From: Paratractidigestivibacter sp963630635
Lineage (GTDB): Bacteria > Actinomycetota > Coriobacteriia > Coriobacteriales > Atopobiaceae
Assembly (NCBI GenBank): GCA_963630635.1
Contig: CAVGOA010000029.1
Coordinates: 1-24,946 of the forward strand
Reading direction: 5' to 3'
Length of the DNA stretch: 24,946 nucleotides
The notes beneath the pieces were generated by a model. The model searched no databases, was not told the DNA's origin, and saw only the letters and a program-made list of their open reading frames with translations. A program made the position numbers and the translations under genes. Positions within the stretch are counted from its first letter, which is position 1; every line of letters starts with the position of its first letter. This document shows positions 1 through 6,465 of the stretch, piece after piece.

Positions 1-1393
1 ACACGCGGTGAAGCATGATGGGGCGCTTCTTGGTGCCGTCGGCGTCGGTGTACTCAAGATCAAAGTTCAAGGGCATCTGGAAGTCCAGCTGCACGGTGCC
101 GCACTGCCAGGTGCGGCCCAGGGAGTCCTCAAGGTGGAAGTCGATCTTGGGACCATAGAAGGCGCCGTCGCCCTCGTTGACCTCGTAGTCCATGCCCAGC
201 TGCTCAAGGGCGGTCTTAAGGCCGGCCTCGGCGCGCGCCCAGTCCTCGTCAGAACCCATGGAGTCGTCGGGGCGGGTAGACAGCTCGACGTGGTACTTGA
301 AACCAAACTTCTGGTAAACCGAGTCGATGAGGTTCACGACGCCCACGATCTCGTCGGTCAGCTGGTCGGGACGCACAAACAGGTGCGCGTCGTCCTGGTT
401 AAAGCAGCGCACGCGGAAGAGGCCGTGCAGGGCGCCGCGCATCTCGTGGCGGTGCACCAGGCCGATCTCGCCGGCGCGGATGGGCAGTTCACGGTAAGAG
501 TGGGGCTTGGCCGCGTAGACCAGCACGCCGCCGGGGCAGTTCATGGGCTTGATGCAGTACTCTTCCTCGTCGATCAAGGTGGAGTACATGTTGTCCTTGT
601 AGTGGTCCCAGTGGCCCGAGGTCTTCCACAGCTGCTTGTTCATGATAAGCGGCGTGGAGATCTCGACGTAACCGGCCTTGTGGTGGATCTCGCGCCAGTA
701 GTCGAGAAGGGCGTTCTTCAAGATCATGCCGTTGGGCAGGAAGAACGGGAAGCCGGGGGCCTCGTCGCGCATCATGAAGAGGTCCATCTCGGCGCCGATC
801 TTGCGGTGGTCGCGCTTCTTGGCCTCCTCGATCAGGCGCAAGTGCTCGTCGAGCTCCTCCTTGGTGGCAAAAGCGGTGCCGTTGATGCGGGTGAGCATCT
901 TGTTGTTCTTGTCGTTCTTCCAATAAGCGCCCGAGACGCCGGTGAGCTTGAAGGCCTTAAGCGCCTTGGTGTAGCAGATGTGGGGGCCGACGCACATGTC
1001 GATGTACTCGCCCTGCTGATAGAAGGTGATGCGGGCGTCGTCGGCCAGGTCGCCGATGTGCTCGACCTTGTACTTCTCGCCGCGCTCTTCCATGAGCTTG
1101 ACGGCATCCTCGCGGGAGAGCTCAAAGGTCGTGAACTTGAGGTTCTCCTTCACGATCTTCTTCATCTCGGCCTCGATGGCCTCGAAATCGTTCTCAGAGA
1201 TCTTCTGGCCCTCGGGCAGGTCGACGTCGTAGTAGAAACCGTTGTCGGTGGCGGGCCCGTAGGCAAAATCTGCCTGGGGGTACAGGCGCTTGATGGCCTG
1301 GGCCATGATGTGGGCTGCGGAGTGGCGCACGACGTGGGTGATCTGGTCCTCGGGACACTCGATGACCTGGCCGTCGTTTTGCAAGACCTTCAT
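1..1393 (-). CDS. thrS: Threonine--tRNA ligase, 3' part cut off by window edge
   Basis: Charges tRNA-Thr with threonine in the cytoplasm; class II synthetase with an editing domain. The visible 464 codons begin at ATG 1393, preceded by AAGAGG. The editing-domain HxxxH is H24-S-A-A-H28, followed by the CVGPH motif. The catalytic core shows MNCPGG (zinc Cys), motif 2 FRVRCFNQDDAH (zinc His), and near the window edge IMLHR (third zinc ligand). The C-terminal end of the core and the anticodon-binding domain lie outside the window. Oddity: only about 20 residues precede the editing domain, so the usual N-terminal TGS domain (about 60 residues) is absent. ThrRS forms without TGS are known, for example in Borrelia. 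The identity is secure. Confidence 0.97.
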   Translation of the reverse strand, partial: MKVLQNDGQVIECPEDQITHVVRHSAAHIMAQAIKRLYPQADFAYGPATDNGFYYDVDLPEGQKISENDFEAIEAEMKKIVKENLKFTTFELSREDAVKLMEERGEKYKVEHIGDLADDARITFYQQGEYIDMCVGPHICYTKALKAFKLTGVSGAYWKNDKNNKMLTRINGTAFATKEELDEHLRLIEEAKKRDHRKIGAEMDLFMMRDEAPGFPFFLPNGMILKNALLDYWREIHHKAGYVEISTPLIMNKQLWKTSGHWDHYKDNMYSTLIDEEEYCIKPMNCPGGVLVYAAKPHSYRELPIRAGEIGLVHRHEMRGALHGLFRVRCFNQDDAHLFVRPDQLTDEIVGVVNLIDSVYQKFGFKYHVELSTRPDDSMGSDEDWARAEAGLKTALEQLGMDYEVNEGDGAFYGPKIDFHLEDSLGRTWQCGTVQLDFQMPLNFDLEYTDADGTKKRPIMLHRV

Positions 1394-1460
1394 GGAAAAC
1401 CTCTTCCTAAAATTGGTGACAAGCTCGTTTAGTGTACTCGTTTGGCGCTAAGGGGTGCGC

Positions 1461-1490
1461 AACAAAAAGCCCCCACATATCTGCGGGGGC
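1461..1490 (-). terminator. Intrinsic terminator after the zinc-ribbon membrane gene
   Basis: Read on the minus strand, a 6-bp GC stem (GCCCCC at 1469-1474 with GGGGGC at 1485-1490) and a 10-nt loop are followed by five T residues (1464-1468). It lies 24 bp past the stop of the upstream minus gene and about 70 bp before the thrS start, so it separates the two transcription units. Confidence 0.8.
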
Positions 1491-1513
1491 CAGGTTCACG
1501 AAATGCCTCTGGC

Positions 1514-1945
1514 TTACTGGATGCGGGTGCGGCAGTAGGGGCAGACCTTCCAGTCGGCGTTCAAGGGGCGGTGGCAGGTGGGGCAAACGTTGCGGACCTG
1601 CGTGTTGCAGATGGGGCACACCACAAAGTCGCGGTCGATCGGGGCGCCGCACTTGGGGCAGATGCCGTAGTGGGACAGCTGGTGCTCACGAAGGGCGATG
1701 TCGAGGTCCTGCTCCTCACGGTCGATGAGGTAAGAGCTGGGACGCAGGATAACGTAGGCGAGAAGACCCACGATGGGGATGACCGAGATGATGGCCCACA
1801 TCCACCAAGGCTCGGCACCGCGGCGCTGGGCGTCGCGGATGACGTAGACGATGGAAAGGACGTAGAGCATGACCACGCAGACGACCATCAGGTACAAGAC
1901 CATGAGCACTTGCGGCGTGAGGATCGAGTCGAGCAGTTCTTGCAT
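1514..1945 (-). CDS. Two-helix membrane protein with double zinc ribbon
   Basis: This 143-residue protein has two predicted membrane helices (about residues 13-36 and 48-67). The second follows an RDAQRRG turn and has the W-rich look of the phospholipase D-nuclease N-terminal (PLDc_N) type. A soluble tail holds four CxxC knuckles (C96/C99, C110/C113, C121/C124, C135/C138), enough for two zinc ribbons of the DZR type. ATG 1945 is preceded by AAAGGAGT at good spacing. It is a single-gene unit between folC and a terminator. Small proteins of this build are common in Actinomycetota, but I know of no assigned function. A role in membrane-associated protein or nucleic-acid binding would be a guess. 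Confidence 0.88.
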   Translation of the reverse strand: MQELLDSILTPQVLMVLYLMVVCVVMLYVLSIVYVIRDAQRRGAEPWWMWAIISVIPIVGLLAYVILRPSSYLIDREEQDLDIALREHQLSHYGICPKCGAPIDRDFVVCPICNTQVRNVCPTCHRPLNADWKVCPYCRTRIQ

Positions 1946-2025
1946 ATCGGGGACTCCTTTTGAATGGGTCTAGCGTGATTTGGTCTGCGCGCGGCCTTGG
2001 GGGCACGCACCGCAGATAGTCAGAC

Positions 2026-2034
2026 ATTGTAGCA
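2026..2034 (-). promoter_or_regulatory. Candidate extended -10 promoter for the zinc-ribbon gene
   Basis: On the minus strand the sequence TGCTACAAT fits an extended -10 (TGn followed by TACAAT), about 80 bp upstream of the ATG at 1945. No convincing -35 is seen at 17 bp. It would start transcription just after the folC stop. Confidence 0.4.
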
Positions 2035-2038
2035 AAAG

Positions 2039-3448
2039 CTATAAAAGATTTGCCGCAACCTCGCCCGCAAGGGTAATAGAGCCGCAGGCCACATAAGATT
2101 CTTCACAAAGTGCCGACGTTGCTTGGCTTACCGTCGCGTACTCCCCCACCACATGGCAGCCCGCGGCCGTAAAGAGTTTGCCCAGCTCATGGGCAGGCAA
2201 GGCGCGAGGCGACGAGGTCTGGGTCACCGCCACGCGAGTAAAGGCGCCGGCGAGAAGGCCGACGATGCCCTCGACGTCTTTATCGGACAAAACGGCGCAC
2301 AAAAGCAGCGGGCGCGCGTCTTTGTTGGGCGCCACGGCGGCCACGCTGGCCAGGAAGGTCTGGACGCTCTGCGGGTTGTGACAGGCGTCGATAAGGATGG
2401 GCGGCTCGGGGCGCAAGAGCTGGAAGCGACCCGGCGTGGGGCAGGTCACCACGGCCTCAAAGAGCTTCTGAGCGTCCAAGGCGCGGCCCAGGTAGTCCTC
2501 GGCCAGGGCGACAGCGCAGGCGATGTTGGCAGCTTGGTAGCCGGGCTTTAAGGCCGCGAGCTCGGCGTAGCAGGCGCGCGGCGTGTTGACCGTGAGCTCC
2601 AGGGGCGCACCGATGCGGGCCGGGTGCTTGGTCACGCCAAAACTCACGCAGGGCAGGGCCGCGTGGACGCGGGCGATGCCCTCGTGCATCTCGCCGGAAA
2701 CATCGGCGCGGTCAAGGGCACGCACCAGGGTAGGTGTGACGCTGGCCTCTTTGCACTGGGCGAGAAAAACGTCCTCGACCGAGGTAGGCGTGGCGCAGCC
2801 AACGCCCAGCGCGCAGGTGCGGCCGGGCTTGATGATGGCGGCCTTCTCGCCGGCGATTGCCTCGAGCGTGTCGCCCAGCACATGGATGTGGTCCAACCCA
2901 ATGCCGGTCACGGCAACGTTCTTGATGGACTTGAAGGCAGACGTGGCGTCCCAACGGCCGCCCATGCCGCACTCAAGCACGCAGGTGTCGACGCCGGCCA
3001 TAGCGAAGACCACGGCGGCGGCCACAGTCAAGGTGTCGAACTCAGTGATGTCGTAGGGGCGCTCTGCACGCTTGCTTCGCGCGGCGTTCACGCGCTGGCC
3101 GGCCAGGTAGGCGGCGTTAATGCCATACGCAAAGGCCTCTTTAGAGACCGGGATGCCCTCGACCTCCATGCGCTCGTTGTAGCTCACAAGCTCGGGCGAG
3201 GTGTACAGGGCGCATTTCTTGCCCTCACGGCCCAAGATTGCGGCCGTGTAGCGCGAGGTCGATGTCTTGCCGTTGGTACCCGCGATCTGCACCGAGTCGA
3301 AGCACAGGTCGGGGTCGCCCAGCTCTGCCAACATGTCCTCGACCGTCTCCAACATAGGGCAGATGCCAAAGCGCAGCGAGGCATGGAGCAAGTCCAGGGC
3401 CTTGTCGTAGGTTATCTGCGGCACGTCAAAGGGAACGTGATAGGTCAT
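2039..3448 (-). CDS. folC: Bifunctional dihydrofolate/folylpolyglutamate synthase
   Basis: ATP-dependent addition of glutamate to dihydropteroate and to reduced folates, which makes and retains folate cofactors in the cytoplasm. The 469-residue protein is of normal family length. It shows the Mur-ligase-type P-loop GTNGKTS at residues 57-63, the ECGMGGRWDATS segment at 159-170, the LDHIHVLGDT region at 185-194 with the following EKAAIIKPG, and the C-terminal-domain motif DACHNPQ at 354-360 (usual form DGAHNP). Start ATG 3448 has an upstream AGAGGT. It is the last gene of the fhs-fchA-folD-FNT-folE-folC block, 60 bp after folE, and fits there as the final folate-synthesis step. Confidence 0.95.
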   Translation of the reverse strand: MTYHVPFDVPQITYDKALDLLHASLRFGICPMLETVEDMLAELGDPDLCFDSVQIAGTNGKTSTSRYTAAILGREGKKCALYTSPELVSYNERMEVEGIPVSKEAFAYGINAAYLAGQRVNAARSKRAERPYDITEFDTLTVAAAVVFAMAGVDTCVLECGMGGRWDATSAFKSIKNVAVTGIGLDHIHVLGDTLEAIAGEKAAIIKPGRTCALGVGCATPTSVEDVFLAQCKEASVTPTLVRALDRADVSGEMHEGIARVHAALPCVSFGVTKHPARIGAPLELTVNTPRACYAELAALKPGYQAANIACAVALAEDYLGRALDAQKLFEAVVTCPTPGRFQLLRPEPPILIDACHNPQSVQTFLASVAAVAPNKDARPLLLCAVLSDKDVEGIVGLLAGAFTRVAVTQTSSPRALPAHELGKLFTAAGCHVVGEYATVSQATSALCEESYVACGSITLAGEVAANLL

Positions 3449-3472
3449 TGTTGCTCTACCTCTATAAGATGC

Positions 3473-3501
3473 GGCGAGAAGGCCTTTGTGATCTTCTCGC
3501 C
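3473..3501 (-). other. Intercistronic hairpin between folE and folC
   Basis: GGCGAGAAG (3473-3481) and CTTCTCGCC (3493-3501) form a perfect 9-bp stem with an 11-nt loop in the 60-bp folE-folC gap. No T-tract follows, so it is more likely an RNA-processing or stabilising hairpin than a terminator. Confidence 0.45.
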
Positions 3502-3508
3502 ATAGTAA

Positions 3509-4090
3509 TTAACGGTTGTTGCCGAGCATGAGGCGCAGGGCCTCTTCGCGGGCCTTCATCTCACGCAGGACGCCGCGAACGGCAGACGTCGTGGTGACCG
3601 AGCCCGCAGAGCGCACGCCGCGCATGGTCATGCAGGTGTGCTCGGCCTCCAAAATGACCAGAACGCCCAGGGGGTTAAGCTCCTTTACCAGGGCGTCTGC
3701 AATCTGGGCCGTCAAACGCTCCTGCAGCTGCGGGCGATGTGCGTAGCCGTTGACGCAGCGCGAGATCTTGGAAAGGCCGGTCACGTGGCCGTCGCGCGGG
3801 ATATAGCAAACGTGGGCCTTGCCCACAAAGGGCAGCAGGTGGTGCTCGCACATGGACGAGAAGGGGATGTCGCGCACGATCACCATCTCTTCGTTGCCGG
3901 GCTCGTGGAACTGTTTGCGCAGGTGGGCGCCCGGGTCTTCGTACATACCGCCAAAGATCTCTTCACAGGCGCGCGCCACGCGGTCGGGTGTTCCCTGCAG
4001 GCCCTCTCGGTCGGGGTCCTCGCCGATGCCGATCAAGAACTCACGGACCGCGGCCTCGATGCGGGGCTTGTCGATAGTCTTCTCGTCCAC
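3509..4090 (-). CDS. folE: GTP cyclohydrolase I
   Basis: Converts GTP to 7,8-dihydroneopterin triphosphate, the first step of folate synthesis. The 193-residue protein carries the family signature SSMCEHHLLPF around residues 78-88, with zinc ligands C81 and H84 and the third ligand C153 in HTCMTMRGVR. The start is GTG at 4090; AAGGAGTAG lies just upstream and overlaps the stop codon of the FNT channel gene, giving a 3-bp gap and probable translational coupling. Family length is normal. It sits between the formate channel and folC, so folate synthesis genes are transcribed together with the formate-to-THF enzymes. Confidence 0.97.
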   Translation of the reverse strand: MDEKTIDKPRIEAAVREFLIGIGEDPDREGLQGTPDRVARACEEIFGGMYEDPGAHLRKQFHEPGNEEMVIVRDIPFSSMCEHHLLPFVGKAHVCYIPRDGHVTGLSKISRCVNGYAHRPQLQERLTAQIADALVKELNPLGVLVILEAEHTCMTMRGVRSAGSVTTTSAVRGVLREMKAREEALRLMLGNNR

Positions 4091-4093
4091 GTC

Positions 4094-4924
4094 CTACTCC
4101 TTCTCGGCACGGTTCTTGCCGTAAACAAACCAGTAAACAATGCCAAGGGCAACGCCGCCCACCAGGTTGCCCAGGATAGCGGCGGAAAGGTTAGAGCAAA
4201 CGCCGCCCAGCGTGATGGCGCCGGCGTCAATGCCCGCCGCCTGCAGCATAAGGCCGTAGGGCAAGAAGAACATGTTGGCCACGCAGTGCTCGAAGCCGGC
4301 GCCCATGAAGGCCATCACCGGCAAGAGCGCGGCAAAGAACTTATCGGCTACGTTGGTCGAGGCGTGACCGCACCAAACGGCCAGGCAGACCAGCACGTTG
4401 CACAGGATGCCGCGGAAGAATACGGTGGCCCAAGGAAGCGAGGCCTTGGTCGCGGCCACGGCCACGGCCGCCTCGCCAAAGGCGCCGCCGTTGGCACTTG
4501 CCGCCTGGGCGCCCACAAGCAAAAGGGCAGCCAAAACGCTGCCGCAGAAGTTGCCCGCGATGACCACAAGCCAGCTCTTAAGCAGGTCGGGCCAGGCAAA
4601 GCGACGGGACAAGGGGCCCATGACCATCAGGCAGTTGCCGGTAAAGAGCTCCGCACCCGCAGCCAGGATAAGAAAAAGTCCCAGCGTGAACGAGAAGCCG
4701 CCCAAGAGCTGCGTGGCCGCAAAGGGCAGCGTTGCGTCGCACTTGACGACCAGCATGAACGTGGCTCCCATGGCCACAAAAAAGCCGGCGAGAATCGCCA
4801 GGACAAAGGCATTGAGCGGCTCGGTCGCGGCCTTGGTGGCGGCCACGCGCTCGGCCTTGAGCTCGATGGATGCCGGGGTCATCGCCCCGCTGTAGGAAGA
4901 CGAGGGTTTCTCGGTTACTTTCAC
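4094..4924 (-). CDS. focA: Formate/nitrite transporter (FNT) family channel, probably formate
   Basis: A 276-residue inner-membrane protein with six hydrophobic segments (roughly residues 37-60, 67-90, 113-139, 166-186, 196-224, 236-266). FNT hallmarks are the omega-loop LFTGNC at 93-98, FEHCVANM at 211-218 with the pore histidine H213, and LGNLVGG at 251-257. The start is GTG at 4924, preceded by AAAGGAG; the tetranucleotide GTGA overlaps the folD stop, implying coupling. Formate is inferred as substrate because the gene lies downstream of fhs, fchA and folD and upstream of folE; the family also includes nitrite and hydrosulfide channels. The symbol is by family and not proof of formate specificity. 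Confidence 0.92.
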   Translation of the reverse strand: MKVTEKPSSSYSGAMTPASIELKAERVAATKAATEPLNAFVLAILAGFFVAMGATFMLVVKCDATLPFAATQLLGGFSFTLGLFLILAAGAELFTGNCLMVMGPLSRRFAWPDLLKSWLVVIAGNFCGSVLAALLLVGAQAASANGGAFGEAAVAVAATKASLPWATVFFRGILCNVLVCLAVWCGHASTNVADKFFAALLPVMAFMGAGFEHCVANMFFLPYGLMLQAAGIDAGAITLGGVCSNLSAAILGNLVGGVALGIVYWFVYGKNRAEKE

Positions 4925-5778
4925 GCGATGCTCCTTTGGGCAGCTTCAACAACATGTTTTGCAAGTACAGCCGTGGTGACCGAGCCCACGCCGCGCGGCA
5001 CCGGGGTGGCGGCTGCCACAACGGGCTCGACGGCGTCGAAGTCGACGTCGCCCACGAGCTTTTGGGCCTTCTCGTCCCAGTTGATGCCCACGTCCACGAT
5101 AACCTGGCCCTCTCGAACACAGTCGGCGCCCACGGTCTTGGCATGACCAGCGGCCGCGACCACAATCTGGGCGGCGCGGCAATGGGCAGCGAGGTCTGCG
5201 GTGTGGGTGTGGCACATGGTCACGGTCGCGTTTCTTGCCTGCAACATGACCGAGACGGGCTTGCCAATGACCAGCGAGCGACCCACGACGCACACGTCGG
5301 CGCCGTCGAGGTTCACGCCATAGAAGTCGAGAAGCTCGACCACGGCTTCGGCGGTGCAGGGGGCAAAGCCGCGGGGCTTGTTGGCAAATACACCGTAGAG
5401 CGAGCCGCTGGTCAGGCAGTCGACGTCCTTCGCAGGGTCAAGGGCCTCGCAAACGGCCTCTTGGTCGATCGCGCGAGGCAGCGGGCGAAACATCAAGACG
5501 CCGTGGACATCGTCGCGGTCGTTGAGGTCGCGAACGGCGGCGATCAAAGACTCGGTGGTAGCGACGTCTTCGGGCACCTGGATGACCTCGGCCTCGATGC
5601 CCAGGGTCTCGCAGCGCTTGAGGGCGCCGCGCTCGTACGAGAGGTCATCTGGCCTCTCGCCCACGCGAAGAATGGCCAGCTTGGGGCAGGTTCCCTTGGC
5701 CTTAAGGTCTGCTATCTGGGGAAACAGGCGCTCGTTGATGGCCTTGGCCACGGGCAGGCCCAACATAAGCTCGGACAT
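4921..5778 (-). CDS. folD: FolD-family methylene-THF dehydrogenase with altered cyclohydrolase residues
   Basis: FolD normally interconverts methylene-THF, methenyl-THF and 10-formyl-THF using NADP. The 285-residue protein has the family length, the dinucleotide-binding stretch VVGRSLVIGKP, VDVGIN, and the C-terminal TPVPRGVG (usual TPVPGGVG). Ungapped alignment by eye to human and E. coli FolD shows Y48 kept, but the catalytic lysine (human K56) is A52 and the catalytic glutamine (human Q100) is F97. The aspartate (human D125) is kept as D120, followed by CLTS instead of GF(T/H). This predicts loss of cyclohydrolase with dehydrogenase possibly retained, and the neighbouring fchA could supply the missing step. 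ATG 5778 directly abuts the fchA stop; AAGGAT is upstream. Confidence 0.93.
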   Translation of the reverse strand: MSELMLGLPVAKAINERLFPQIADLKAKGTCPKLAILRVGERPDDLSYERGALKRCETLGIEAEVIQVPEDVATTESLIAAVRDLNDRDDVHGVLMFRPLPRAIDQEAVCEALDPAKDVDCLTSGSLYGVFANKPRGFAPCTAEAVVELLDFYGVNLDGADVCVVGRSLVIGKPVSVMLQARNATVTMCHTHTADLAAHCRAAQIVVAAAGHAKTVGADCVREGQVIVDVGINWDEKAQKLVGDVDFDAVEPVVAAATPVPRGVGSVTTAVLAKHVVEAAQRSIA

Positions 5779-6411
5779 TTAGGCATCCTTCCTAATACGG
5801 TGAACGACCTTTGCGCTAAGCGCCTCGCAGGCAGGCACGACCTTGGCGAGAAGGGCGTCCACCTCGGCCTCCATGTCGGCGGCTTGCTCCTTGTCGTCCA
5901 TGGACGCGGTGTTTACCAGCACGTTCATGGCAGCGGCGGTTGCGGCGGCGCGGCACATCTCGGCGGCGCACCCCACGTCAGAGACGAGCATGACCGAGCC
6001 CTTCTCCTCCATCTCTTGCAAAAGCGGCAAGGTCTTGGCGGCCGCGCGCACCATCATAAGCGGAGGCTGAGCGGCGGCGAGAAGAGCATCTTGAATCGCC
6101 TGCGGGCGGGCCGGGTCCTCTTTGTCCAAGCCGTAGGCGGCCCCCACCAGGGCATAGGCCTCGGCGTCCTTCTCCACAAGGGAGCAGAACTCGGCCGCGA
6201 GGTCGCCAGCGTCAGCGATAAGGCGGCAAATATCGGCCTCCACCGCGGCGTAGCGCTTCTTGCCCGTGGTGTAGTTGCCCACCATCGAGCAGAGAGCGGC
6301 AGAAAGGGCGCCCGCCAACGCGGCCGCGCCGCCGCCACCGGGAACCGGCTGCTTAGAGGCCAGCGCATCGACAAACGAGGCGCAGGTAAGCGTTGTGAGT
6401 TTCTCGCTCAT
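5779..6411 (-). CDS. fchA: FchA-type methenyl-THF cyclohydrolase / formiminotetrahydrofolate cyclodeaminase
   Basis: Member of the cyclodeaminase/cyclohydrolase family that, in Clostridium-type one-carbon metabolism, hydrolyses methenyl-THF to 10-formyl-THF or the reverse. The family signature PVPGGGGAAALAGALSAAL lies at about residues 22-40. The chosen ATG at 6411 gives 210 residues (MSEKLTTL...) and has GGGAGA just upstream. An in-frame upstream ATG at 6459 would translate through the hairpin at 6424-6450 and add a proline/glycine-rich leader unlike the family, so it is disfavoured. Its stop abuts the folD start (TAAATG). Cyclohydrolase is preferred over cyclodeaminase because of the fhs and folD neighbours and because no histidine-degradation gene is present. 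Confidence 0.9.
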   Translation of the reverse strand: MSEKLTTLTCASFVDALASKQPVPGGGGAAALAGALSAALCSMVGNYTTGKKRYAAVEADICRLIADAGDLAAEFCSLVEKDAEAYALVGAAYGLDKEDPARPQAIQDALLAAAQPPLMMVRAAAKTLPLLQEMEEKGSVMLVSDVGCAAEMCRAAATAAAMNVLVNTASMDDKEQAADMEAEVDALLAKVVPACEALSAKVVHRIRKDA

Positions 6412-6423
6412 GCTTCTCCCATG

Positions 6424-6450
6424 AAAAGGGCCGGCGCCCGGCACCGGCCC
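6424..6450 (-). terminator. Terminator-like hairpin between fhs and fchA
   Basis: On the minus strand a 7-bp GC stem (GGGCCGG 6428-6434, CCGGCCC 6444-6450) is followed by four T residues (6424-6427). It lies 15 bp past the fhs stop and ends just before the fchA ribosome-binding site. The short T-run suggests partial termination or a processing site that would lower downstream expression relative to fhs. Confidence 0.55.
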
Positions 6451-6465
6451 AGCTAACAAACTGGC

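Noticed and set aside
8..1432. Open plus-strand frame of 474 codons opposite thrS
   Set aside because: Shadow of thrS, repetitive Val/Leu/Gly composition and no Shine-Dalgarno.
1394..1460. T-box leader for thrS
   Set aside because: The gap is too short and lacks the AGGGUGGNACCGCG motif. The same holds for the 81-bp gap upstream of valS.
4921..5778. FolD as a decaying pseudogene
   Set aside because: The frame is intact, of normal length, translationally placed between coupled genes, and the NADP-binding and other family motifs are kept; only the cyclohydrolase residues changed.
3638..6456. Two long plus-strand frames opposite folE, FNT, folD and fchA
   Set aside because: They run across several well-identified minus-strand genes and their boundaries; composition is that of antisense frames.
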